Shown here: positions 36,112 to 43,910 of the stretch, one piece after another
How positions within the stretch are numbered: position 1 is the first letter of the stretch
How the letters are laid out: each line of letters begins with the position of its first letter
Assembly (NCBI RefSeq): GCF_000513995.1
Contig: NZ_AZVB01000022.1
Coordinates: 5,001-69,000, forward strand
DNA: 64,000 nucleotides
Direction: 5' to 3'
From: Pseudoxanthomonas sp. J35
GTDB lineage: Bacteria; Pseudomonadota; Gammaproteobacteria; Xanthomonadales; Xanthomonadaceae
Notes under the pieces: generated by a model
Seen by the model: only the letters and a program-made list of their open reading frames with translations
The model's database searches: none
Told to the model about the DNA's origin: nothing
Position numbers and translations under genes: made by a program

Positions 36112-38082
36112 TCAGAGGATGGGAACGAGGCCGGCGCCAAAGGCGGTCAGCATCCGCGTGAGGATCGACTTCGGGCCGAGGCTGACCTCGGGGAAGTCGC
36201 CGACCGGCGCGTAGCAGCGGTGGAAGTCCGGATCGCGGCGCGGCAGCGGCGCCGGGCACTCCGGGCCGGGCTGGAACTCGTAGTTGGTGGCATAGCGCCA
36301 CGGCCACAGGTCCAGCACCGGCGAAGCCTCCAGCACCTTGCCCATGCTGTAGTTGAGGCCGGACAGCACCGGCGGCCGCGCGCGCGGACCCACCGTCCAG
36401 GAATTGGCCGGGGCGATGTCGCGCTCGATGCTGCGCGCCAGCGCCTCGGCGAAGACGGGATCCTCGATCACCACCACCGCCTCGGTGTTGTAGTTCTCGC
36501 TGCGCGGATCGAAGTTGTGGGTGCCGACCACGGCGATGCGGCGGTCGATCACCATCGACTTGGCGTGCACGCCCATGCGCGGGCCGTCGCCGCGCACCGG
36601 CACCGGGCGGTTGGCCGGCGCGCTGGTGCGCAGCAGCGACGGACGCGTCTCGGTACGCAGCTTGTCCTCGACGCGGCCGTCGTCGCCGCGGCCTGGGCCC
36701 GAGCCGGATCCGGAACCGGACCCGGCGAGGCTGCCCAGGCTGCCGGGCACCTCGCTGCGCGCGGTGGTCGGCGTGGGCGCGGACGGATCGCCCGGCCACC
36801 ACGCCCCCAGCGACACCGCCACCGGCGGATCGGCCGGGAACGGCTTGTATTCGAAGATGTCGAAGCCCAGCTCGCGCACGTTGCGGCGCTTGTACTTGTA
36901 GGTGAGCGCGTAGACGATCGGGTTGTCGGTCGCCGCCAGGCTGTTGGTCGACACCACCACGCGCGGCGGTTCGGCGGCCTTGCGCAGGCCGCGGAACACC
37001 TCCAGCGCGCTGTCCGACAGCACCAGGTACGGCGTCTGCAGCAGGATCTCGCTGCGCGCGTTGGCCAGCAGTTCGGCCAGCCCGGGCGCACCGGCTTCCG
37101 GATCCGGGCCTTCGTGGTGCTTGGCCGGCAGGTCGGCCAGGTAGGAGACCTTGCCCACCGGCAGCGCGCGGCTGACGAGGCGTTCGCGCACCAGGTCCTG
37201 GTCGGCGGCGGCCTGCGACATCAGCTCGACCCGCTCCGGCACCGCCGGCCGCGACGGCGGCATCTCCGGCACGCCCTGCTGCAGCAGCACCTTCGCCACG
37301 TCGTCCAGCCGCTCCACCGGCACGCTGCGCGGGTCGGTCCAGTACTCGGCGAAGTTGCGCTCCATGCCGCGCACCACCGGCCCGGCAACCAGCACGTCGC
37401 GGTCGCGGAAGTTGTACTCGGCGTCCCAGTCGTAATAGTCGTCCTGGTAGTTGCGCCCCCCGGTGATCGCCACCGCGCCGTCCACCACCAGCAGCTTGTT
37501 GTGCATGCGCTGGTTGAAGCGGCGGAAGCAGCACAGCACGCTGGCCGCGTAGTGCATGTAGTTCGGCTTGGCGCGGTTGAAGGTCGGGTTGTAGATGCGC
37601 AGCTCCAGGTTCGAGTGCGCGCCGGACAGCGCCGCCAGGATCTGCAGGTCGGCGATCGCCGACAGCTGGTCGATCAGCAGCCGCACCTTCACTCCGCGCC
37701 GCGCCGCGGCCAGCAGCTCGTCGATGACCAGGCGCGCGCTGTCGTCCTTGTCGAAGATGTAGGTCTGCAGGTCGATGCGGCGGGTGGCGCTGCGCAGCAG
37801 GTTGATCCGGGCCAGCAGCGCGTCGCCGCCGGTGTCCAGGATCAGCGCGTAGTGGCGCGGGCCCTGCCCGGGCCTGGCCTGCGACTGGGCGAAGGCGGAT
37901 CCGGCGAGGGCGTGCAGTTCCGAGGGCGTGGCGCAGCGGTCGGCGCGGTCGCATTCCACGGCGGTGTCGCGCGCGGACACGGCGATCGCGGCGGCGCGCT
38001 CGTGCTGGGCGGGGCCGATCGTGCTGCAGGCGGTGGCCGACAACAGCAGGAGCAGGCCGAGCAGTCGGGCCGCGAGGTTCAC
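36112..38082 (-). CDS. Phospholipase D-superfamily lipoprotein (cardiolipin synthase-like)
   Basis: 656 residues. The GTG at 38082 overlaps the yceI stop (GTGA); the longer frame through yceI is rejected. The lipobox S-A-T-A-C is near residue 18, so the protein is probably lipid-anchored. Two HKD motifs are intact: H-N-K-L-L-V-V-D with G-G-R-N-Y, and H-A-K-S-M-V-I-D with G-T-H-N-F-D-P-R-S. A Gly-Ser/Gly-Pro linker (G-S-G-S-G-S-G-P-G) precedes the second. It likely transfers phosphatidyl groups outside the inner membrane. Confidence 0.88.
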   Translation of the reverse strand: MNLAARLLGLLLLLSATACSTIGPAQHERAAAIAVSARDTAVECDRADRCATPSELHALAGSAFAQSQARPGQGPRHYALILDTGGDALLARINLLRSATRRIDLQTYIFDKDDSARLVIDELLAAARRGVKVRLLIDQLSAIADLQILAALSGAHSNLELRIYNPTFNRAKPNYMHYAASVLCCFRRFNQRMHNKLLVVDGAVAITGGRNYQDDYYDWDAEYNFRDRDVLVAGPVVRGMERNFAEYWTDPRSVPVERLDDVAKVLLQQGVPEMPPSRPAVPERVELMSQAAADQDLVRERLVSRALPVGKVSYLADLPAKHHEGPDPEAGAPGLAELLANARSEILLQTPYLVLSDSALEVFRGLRKAAEPPRVVVSTNSLAATDNPIVYALTYKYKRRNVRELGFDIFEYKPFPADPPVAVSLGAWWPGDPSAPTPTTARSEVPGSLGSLAGSGSGSGSGPGRGDDGRVEDKLRTETRPSLLRTSAPANRPVPVRGDGPRMGVHAKSMVIDRRIAVVGTHNFDPRSENYNTEAVVVIEDPVFAEALARSIERDIAPANSWTVGPRARPPVLSGLNYSMGKVLEASPVLDLWPWRYATNYEFQPGPECPAPLPRRDPDFHRCYAPVGDFPEVSLGPKSILTRMLTAFGAGLVPIL

Positions 38083-38660
38083 TCCGCGCGTTCCTGCAAC
38101 TGCAGGCTGGCCAGCAGCCAGACCTTGTCGGCGAGCGCCACCTGCCATTCGCGCATGCCGTAGTCGCTGCGCTGGATGCTGCCGCTGACCTGGATCGGGC
38201 AGTCGCGGCCCGGCCGGGCGCAGGCCGACGGCGCGATCTCCAGCGACTGCGGCCGGGTAACGCCGCGCAGGGTCAGTTCGCCGCGCAGCGTGCCACCGTC
38301 GCGCAGCAGGTCGGACGTGTAGGATTCGGACACGAATTCCATCCACGGATGGCGCACGGTGTCGAAGAAACTGGCTCCGCGCATCCATGCAGTGTAGCGC
38401 GGGCGCTCCGGGATCATCGCCTCGGAGGTGGCCACCTGCAGCCGGACGCGGTGCCGCCCGTCCGGCAGGTGTTCGACCACGCCGTCGAAGCGCGGGAATT
38501 CGCCGGCGATGCGCTGGCCGAAGCGGGTCCGTACCTCGAAGCCCAGCCAGCTCTGCCCGTGGTTGAAGGTGGAAGGCGCGGGCGCGTCCTGCGCCCGGGC
38601 CAGGGCTGCGACCAGCACCAGGGCCGCTACCGCCAGCCTCGCCCCCTTCCACGCGCGCAT
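38079..38660 (-). CDS. YceI-family periplasmic protein
   Basis: 193 residues with a signal peptide (MRAWKGARLAVAALVLVAALARA). The mature part shows the lipocalin-like YceI barrel: S-W-L-G-F-E-V-R-T-R-F-G, R-F-D-G-V-V-E-H-L, S-Y-T-S-D-L-L-R-D-G, and G-E-L-T-L-R-G-V-T-R-P. YceI proteins bind long-chain isoprenoids or lipid-like molecules. It overlaps the phospholipase gene by 4 bases, suggesting a shared envelope-lipid function. Confidence 0.88.
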   Translation of the reverse strand: MRAWKGARLAVAALVLVAALARAQDAPAPSTFNHGQSWLGFEVRTRFGQRIAGEFPRFDGVVEHLPDGRHRVRLQVATSEAMIPERPRYTAWMRGASFFDTVRHPWMEFVSESYTSDLLRDGGTLRGELTLRGVTRPQSLEIAPSACARPGRDCPIQVSGSIQRSDYGMREWQVALADKVWLLASLQLQERAE

Positions 38661-38664
38661 GGAA

Positions 38665-39162
38665 TCAGGGCCACCAGAACGCCGCCAGGCGGCCCACGCC
38701 CGGTTCGATGGGGGGACCGGCCGGCAGGGAGAGCACCGCCACGGCTGCCGCCGGCATGCCGCGGTAATCGCCGGACTGGCCGCTGTGCAGCAGCGCCACC
38801 AGCCGTTCCAGGCCGGGGTTGTGCCCGACCACCAGCAGCCGCTCGACCTCGGCGTGGGCCTGCAGCAGGCCGAACAGGGTGCCGGGCGTGGCCTCGTAGA
38901 TCGACGGCTCCAGCCGCTGCTCGGCGTAGCCGGTGATCGCCAGCACCGCCTCGAGGGTCTCTCGGGTGCGCCGCGCGGGCGAGCACAGGACCCGGTCCGG
39001 CACCAGCCCGCGTTCGGCCAGCCAGCGCCCGGCGGCTTCGGCTTCGGCCAGGCCCTGCGCCGACAGCGGACGGTCGATGTCGGCCTGGCCGGGCGCGGCG
39101 GGCTCGGCGTGGGCGTGTCGCAGCAGGATCAGTTCGCGCACCGGGAGGGTTCCTTCGTTCAT
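38665..39162 (-). CDS. sixA: SixA-type phosphohistidine phosphatase
   Basis: 165 residues from the ATG at 39162, which overlaps the parA stop (ATGA). Histidine-phosphatase motifs: L-L-R-H-A-H-A-E at the N-terminus, [10 protein letters not shown], and V-V-G-H-N-P-G-L-E. Size and missing acid-phosphatase extensions fit SixA, which dephosphorylates His on HPt or PTS proteins. It ends 4 bases before yceI. Confidence 0.85.
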   Translation of the reverse strand: MNEGTLPVRELILLRHAHAEPAAPGQADIDRPLSAQGLAEAEAAGRWLAERGLVPDRVLCSPARRTRETLEAVLAITGYAEQRLEPSIYEATPGTLFGLLQAHAEVERLLVVGHNPGLERLVALLHSGQSGDYRGMPAAAVAVLSLPAGPPIEPGVGRLAAFWWP

Positions 39163-39788
39163 GCCTTCAACCACTTCAACAGGGGCTCCCAGTCGGCCTG
39201 GTGCTCGCGTACCTGGGCCGATTGGTAGTCGAACAGGCTGCGGCCGAGGCCGACCATGACCACGTAGGCCTGGGTATCGCGCAGCTGCGCCACCACCGGA
39301 TACGGCCAGGTCTGCAGCATCGCCAGCGCCTGCTGGCTGGCATTGGTCCAGGGCTTGCTGCGGTTGAGTACCAGCCCCACCGGCAGCTTGCGCTGGTGGA
39401 TCCGCGGCACCTTGGCCATGGTGTTGAGGAAGGCGACCGTGGCCTCGATGTCCAGCGCCGAGGGCTGCACCGGTACCACCACCGCGTCGGCGTGCTGGAG
39501 GAACCCGTCCAGGTCCTCGGCCAGGGCGCCGGCGGGGGCGTCGACCACCACCCGGTCGGCATCGTCCGGCAGCCAGCTGCGCCAGGCGCGGCGGCGGCTG
39601 CCGTCGATCGGCAGCACCGCGCTGTCCAGTCCGGCGCGACGTTCCGCCCAGCGCGTCGCCGAGCGCTGCGGGTCGGCGTCCACCAGCACGGTGCGCAGGC
39701 CCTGCAGGGCCGAGTGCGCGGCAAGATGGGTGGCGATGGTGGTCTTGCCCACTCCCCCCTTGGAACCGGCCACCAGGATCGTCTTCAT
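39159..39788 (-). CDS. ParA-family ATPase
   Basis: 209 residues from the ATG at 39788. It has the deviant Walker A K-G-G-V-G-K-T-T near residue 9, D-A-D-P-Q-R-S (Walker A' region) and V-V-V-D-A-P-A-G (Walker B). No parB follows. It is coupled to sixA, so it is an orphan ParA/MinD-like positioning ATPase rather than a plasmid partition gene. The AAA+ ATPase gene is divergent, 113 bases away. Confidence 0.88.
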   Translation of the reverse strand: MKTILVAGSKGGVGKTTIATHLAAHSALQGLRTVLVDADPQRSATRWAERRAGLDSAVLPIDGSRRRAWRSWLPDDADRVVVDAPAGALAEDLDGFLQHADAVVVPVQPSALDIEATVAFLNTMAKVPRIHQRKLPVGLVLNRSKPWTNASQQALAMLQTWPYPVVAQLRDTQAYVVMVGLGRSLFDYQSAQVREHQADWEPLLKWLKA

Positions 39789-39901
39789 GCGGTCGCTGCC
39801 TCCGGATTGGCTGCCCGCAGGGTACACCGGCCCCTCGTGGAGGCGATAGGAAGGCCCGCCCCGGCGCTGCTATCGTGATCCGGCGCCGTCCAGGAAACCC
39901 C

Positions 39902-41380
39902 ATGAGCCAACTGCAGGACCTGACCGCCCTGATCCGGGCCAACACCCCGCTGATTGTGATCGAGACCCGCGACGAGGAGCGGGTGGTGGAACTGTTCCGG
40001 CAGTCGCTTCTGCACGTGTGGCGCGCCCTGCACCGCTGGACGATCACCGAGGGTCTGCGCCGCCTGGACCTGGACCGGGAGGACCCGGCCGAGGGTCCGC
40101 CCGACGCCTCCTACGCGCTGCGCGCCATCCAGGCCGCGGAGCAGCGCGGCATCTACCTGCTGCTCGATTTCCACCCCTACCTCGGCTATGCCAGCCACCA
40201 GCGCCTGCTGCGGGACATCGTCCAGCGCCGCGGCTGCGAACCGCACGTGCTGGTGCTGGTCGGCGCGAAGGTGGAACTGCCGGCCGAACTGGAAGCGCTG
40301 GCGGTGCGTTTCCGCCCGCGCATGCCCGACCAGGCGGCGCTGCTGAAGCTGGTGCGCGAGGAGGCCGTCGCCTACGCGAAGGAACACGGCGGCCGCCGGG
40401 TGGAGGCCGAGGAAGATGCCGTGCGCCAGATCGTGCGCCACCTGCAGGGCCTGGACCTGCACGACGCGCGCCGCATCACCCGCCAGCTGATCCACGGCGA
40501 CGGCGCACTCACCGCCTCGGACCTGCCGCAGCTGGCCCAGCTGAAGTTCGAGCTGCTCAACCGCAGCGGCCACCTGCATTACGAATACGACACCGCCGGC
40601 TTCGACGACGTGGCCGGCGCGCGCCGGCTCAAGCGCTGGATCTCGCAGCGCCGCGCCGCCTTCGCCGGCAACCCGCCGCCGGGGCTGGATCCGCCGCGCG
40701 GGGTGCTGCTGCTGGGCGTGCAGGGCTGCGGCAAGTCACTGCTGGCCAAGGCCATCGCCGGCGGCTTCGGCGTGCCGCTGCTGCGTCTGGACTTCGGCAC
40801 CCTCTACGCCAAGTACCACGGCGAGACCGAGCAGAACCTGCGCGCCGCGCTGGCCTCGGCCGACCAGCTCGCGCCCTGCGTGCTGTGGATCGACGAGATC
40901 GAGAAGGGCGTGGCCGCCGACGCCGGCGATGGCGGGGTGTCGCGCCGCGTGCTCGGCTACCTGCTGACCTGGATGGCCGAGCGCAGGTCGCCGGTGTTCC
41001 TGGTCTCCACCGCCAACCAGGTCCGGCACCTGCCGGCGGAACTGCTGCGCAAGGGCCGTTTCGACGAGATCTTCTTCGTCGACCTGCCCGATCCGGACAC
41101 GCGCGTGGAACTGCTGCGCCTGCACCTGGCCTCGCGCGGACTGGAGCCGGAGGGCTTCGCCCTGCCGGCGCTGGCCGCGGCGGCCAATGGCTTTTCCGGC
41201 GCGGAAATCGAGCAGGCCATCGTCTCCGGCCTGTACGCGGCACACGCCGAACAGCGCGCGCTGGACACCGACCTGTTGATGCAGGAGATCCGCGGCACCC
41301 GTCCGCTGTCGGTGCTGATGGCCGAACAGGTCGCCGCGCTGCGCGCCTGGGCGCTGGAACGGACGGTGCCGGCGGACTGA
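39902..41380 (+). CDS. Ycf46-like AAA+ ATPase
   Basis: 492 residues from the ATG at 39902. The N-terminal 200 residues form a helical domain (L-T-A-L-I-R-A-N-T-P-L-I-V-I-E-T-R-D-E) seen in Ycf46-type proteins. The AAA+ core has Walker A L-G-V-Q-G-C-G-K-S-L, Walker B C-V-L-W-I-D-E-I-E-K-G, sensor 1 S-T-A-N-Q, and the Arg finger region R-K-G-R-F-D-E. Function unknown; cyanobacterial relatives affect photosynthesis regulation. It is isolated and divergent from parA-sixA. Confidence 0.85.
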   Translation: MSQLQDLTALIRANTPLIVIETRDEERVVELFRQSLLHVWRALHRWTITEGLRRLDLDREDPAEGPPDASYALRAIQAAEQRGIYLLLDFHPYLGYASHQRLLRDIVQRRGCEPHVLVLVGAKVELPAELEALAVRFRPRMPDQAALLKLVREEAVAYAKEHGGRRVEAEEDAVRQIVRHLQGLDLHDARRITRQLIHGDGALTASDLPQLAQLKFELLNRSGHLHYEYDTAGFDDVAGARRLKRWISQRRAAFAGNPPPGLDPPRGVLLLGVQGCGKSLLAKAIAGGFGVPLLRLDFGTLYAKYHGETEQNLRAALASADQLAPCVLWIDEIEKGVAADAGDGGVSRRVLGYLLTWMAERRSPVFLVSTANQVRHLPAELLRKGRFDEIFFVDLPDPDTRVELLRLHLASRGLEPEGFALPALAAAANGFSGAEIEQAIVSGLYAAHAEQRALDTDLLMQEIRGTRPLSVLMAEQVAALRAWALERTVPAD

Positions 41381-41424
41381 GCCACCGGCGCTGCACCCGG
41401 GCGGCGGGCGTGGAAGCTCGCGCC

Positions 41425-42342
41425 TCAGCCGACCACGCGGCCCAGCAGCCAGGCCCAGGCCGGCAGGGTCAGCAGGCACAGCACGATGCCGTAGCCGACC
41501 AGGGCCGCGCACAGCCGCGGGGCCAGGCCGTGGGCCATCGCCAGCGCCGCGGCCGAGACCATGGTCGGCATCGCCGATTCGAGCACGTTGGCCTGCAGCA
41601 TCAGCGGTGGCATGCCGAACAGCAGCGACAGCGGCAACGCGATCGCCGGCATCACCAGCAGCTTCAGCGCCAGGCCGGTGGCCAGCGGGCCGAGTTCCTC
41701 GCGCGGCAGGCGCAGGCGGATCGACAGGCCCACCGCCAGCATCACCAGCGGCAGCATCGCGTCGGCCAGGCGCTGCAGGCCGGAACCGATCCAGTGCGGC
41801 GGCTGTTCCGGCATCACCGTCAGGCCCAGCAGCAGCGCCCACACCGGCGGGAAGCGGGCGATGCGCAGGGCGACCTGGCGCGGCCCCGGCGGTGCGTCGC
41901 CGCTGTAGCGCGCACAGATGTACAGGCCCACCGTCGACAGCAGCATGAAGGTGCCGAACTGGTCGTACACCACCGCGTACTGGACCGCGTCCTCGCCCAG
42001 CAGCGCGCGCATCATCGGGTAGCCGAGGAAGCTGGAGTTGCACAGCCCCACGCACAGCAGCAGCACCGCGTACTGCTCGCGCCCGAAGTTCCACAGCCGT
42101 GCCGCCGCGGTCACCAGCGCCCAGGTGGCGCCCATCAGGATCCACGGGGTCAGCGCCACGCCCAGCAGCGACCACTGCAGGTGCAGCTGCGGCACGTAGA
42201 TCAGCACCGCCGCCGGCAGGCACACGTACAGCACCACCAGGTTCAGCACCTCGGAGGCGTTGTGCGGCAGCAGGGTGGTCCTGCCCATGGCCATGCCCAG
42301 GGCGAGCATGGCCAGGATCAGCGCGAATGCATCGAAAGCCAT
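41425..42342 (-). CDS. AEC-family auxin-efflux-type transporter
   Basis: 305 residues with about ten membrane helices, two inverted halves. Family features: L-N-L-V-V-L-Y-V-C-L-P-A-A-V-L in helix 2 and G-Y-P-M-M-R-A-L in the middle. Bacterial AEC members export malonate, malate or lysine-type substrates; the ligand here is unknown. It follows the 2OG-oxygenase gene by 9 bases, in one operon. Confidence 0.88.
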   Translation of the reverse strand: MAFDAFALILAMLALGMAMGRTTLLPHNASEVLNLVVLYVCLPAAVLIYVPQLHLQWSLLGVALTPWILMGATWALVTAAARLWNFGREQYAVLLLCVGLCNSSFLGYPMMRALLGEDAVQYAVVYDQFGTFMLLSTVGLYICARYSGDAPPGPRQVALRIARFPPVWALLLGLTVMPEQPPHWIGSGLQRLADAMLPLVMLAVGLSIRLRLPREELGPLATGLALKLLVMPAIALPLSLLFGMPPLMLQANVLESAMPTMVSAAALAMAHGLAPRLCAALVGYGIVLCLLTLPAWAWLLGRVVG

Positions 42343-42351
42343 CGTTCCGGC

Positions 42352-43056
42352 TCAGCCGCGGCGCAGCCACCCGGTGATGCTGTAGCGCGGGCAGCCCGCC
42401 CAGGGCGCCACCAGGCTGACCTCGTGCGGTTGCGGCACGCGGAACAGGCTCAGCGAGTTCCACAGCGGGGTGAAGGTGTCGATCACCCGGCTCTCCGTGG
42501 GATCGAGGAAATGCAGCAGGCCGCCCCAGTCCGGCTTCCAGCCGTGCGACAGGTTGATCACGTAGGCGAAGGCGCGGTCCTCGTCGCTGGCGTGGTCGCT
42601 GTGCGAACGCAGGAAGTGGCCGTGGCGGTAGCGCACGCCGATCGCGCTGGTCATGCGGATTTCCGCGTCGCCGGTCAGCTGGCGAGCGAAGGCGATGAAC
42701 TCGGGGCTGTTGAGGAAATCCAGCACCGCGTGCAGGACCAGCTGCGGGTCGCGGCCCTCGCGGCGCGCGTCGATCATCCGGTAGCGGTCGAAATAGAACT
42801 CGAAGCCGTCGCGCGCGCGCGCGGTGGCGGCCTGCAGCAGGCGCGCGTCGTCCCCGCTGCCCGGCGCCGCCTCGCGCGGCAGTCCCGGCGGCAGCTCGGC
42901 GCCGGTGCGCTGGGCGATCTCCCACGGCACCTCGTCGCGCAGGCACTGGTGCAGGCGTGCGGCGGCGTCTTCCTGCAGGAAACCCGGGATCTGCACCCGG
43001 CCGTGGGCGCGCAGGCGCGCGCGCCAGGGCTCGAGCTGGAGGTCGTTGCTGATCAT
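42352..43056 (-). CDS. 2-oxoglutarate/Fe(II)-dependent oxygenase
   Basis: 234 residues. The Fe(II) triad is H-S-D (L-R-S-H-S-D-H) and the distal His in P-Q-P-H-E-V-S; the 2OG-binding Arg is in R-Y-S-I-T-G-W. This resembles prolyl-4-hydroxylase-type 2OG oxygenases. The hydroxylated substrate (amino acid, protein or small molecule) is unknown. It is the first gene of a two-gene unit with the AEC transporter. Confidence 0.85.
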   Translation of the reverse strand: MISNDLQLEPWRARLRAHGRVQIPGFLQEDAAARLHQCLRDEVPWEIAQRTGAELPPGLPREAAPGSGDDARLLQAATARARDGFEFYFDRYRMIDARREGRDPQLVLHAVLDFLNSPEFIAFARQLTGDAEIRMTSAIGVRYRHGHFLRSHSDHASDEDRAFAYVINLSHGWKPDWGGLLHFLDPTESRVIDTFTPLWNSLSLFRVPQPHEVSLVAPWAGCPRYSITGWLRRG

Positions 43057-43131
43057 GGTCGCGCCGGACCGCGCCTGCGTGGTGGAAACGCGCCTATTGT
43101 CGCACGCGCCCCGCGGGGCGCGGCCCGGCGG

Positions 43132-43761
43132 TCAGGGCCAGGCCGGCGGATTGGCCTGCCAGTAGGCCTGCACTTCGGCCAGGGTCGCGCGGTCTTCCTC
43201 GCGCCAGTCCGGCAGCAGGCGGGCATAGGCGGACGTGCCGGACCACTGCTGCGGCTCGGTGCGCACCGCGGCGGCGTACCAGCTGGCCGCTTCGGCCTTG
43301 CGGCCCACCTTCCAAAGCGCCATCGCCAGGGTCGGCGGCTGCCACGACGGCGTACTCGGCCAGCCGCCGAGCAGCGACTGCCACTGTTCCAGGGCGCGCC
43401 CGGGCTCGCCGGCGCGGTACAGGTCCCAGGCGTAGTTCCAGGTCACCGCGCGGGCCAGGCGCTGGTTGCTGGCGGCGGCCTTCTGCGCGGCGCGGTACAG
43501 CTCCTCGCCCAGCTCCATGCGGCCGGAACGCATCGCCACGCGCGCCAGCTGCGCGCGCGACTCCACGTCCGAAGACCTGCGCGCGATGTTGGCGGCGAGC
43601 CGATCCACCACCGCGTCGCCGTCGCCCTGCACGGCGACGATGGCGCGGGTCGTGTGTGGATCCTCGTCGAAGTAGAACTCCTTCGGTGCCGGCAGGCTCT
43701 GCGCCTGCGCCAGCAGCGCGCACAGGGCCAAGGCGGCCGCGAGCGGTAAACGCAACTTCAT
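43132..43761 (-). CDS. Periplasmic TPR-like protein
   Basis: 209 residues with a signal peptide (MKLRLPLAAALALCALLAQAQS). The body is built of helical repeats (A-A-Q-K-A-A-A-S-N-Q-R-L-A-R-A-V, E-P-G-R-A-L-E-Q-W-Q-S-L-L-G-G-W) resembling TPR or SEL1-type scaffolds. No catalytic motif. It is divergent from the indolepyruvate oxidoreductase. Function unknown. Confidence 0.7.
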   Translation of the reverse strand: MKLRLPLAAALALCALLAQAQSLPAPKEFYFDEDPHTTRAIVAVQGDGDAVVDRLAANIARRSSDVESRAQLARVAMRSGRMELGEELYRAAQKAAASNQRLARAVTWNYAWDLYRAGEPGRALEQWQSLLGGWPSTPSWQPPTLAMALWKVGRKAEAASWYAAAVRTEPQQWSGTSAYARLLPDWREEDRATLAEVQAYWQANPPAWP

Positions 43762-43855
43762 GACTTCATCCCCGGGAACTGACTGCCTCCCCTTGCCTGC
43801 ATCCTAACCGCTGCAACGCACAGTGGACGAGTGCGGCTCATCACAGAATGGCGCT

Positions 43856-43864
43856 TGTTATGAT
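43856..43864 (+). promoter_or_regulatory. Extended -10 promoter of the indolepyruvate oxidoreductase
   Basis: TGT-TATGAT at 43856-43864 gives a start near 43871 and a leader of about 40 bases before the ATG at 43911. The -35 region is weak, which fits an extended -10 promoter. Confidence 0.45.
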
Positions 43865-43910
43865 GCGGCGCCGGGCCGGCGAGGCCCGGTTCCGCCAGAC
43901 AGGGCCCGCC

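Noticed and set aside
31180-38163. 2327-residue plus-strand open frame
   Set aside because: Antisense to six recognisable minus-strand genes; no domain visible.
38083-38652. N-terminal extension of the phospholipase D protein through yceI
   Set aside because: The yceI frame has a signal peptide and family motifs; the GTG at 38082 begins with a lipobox signal.
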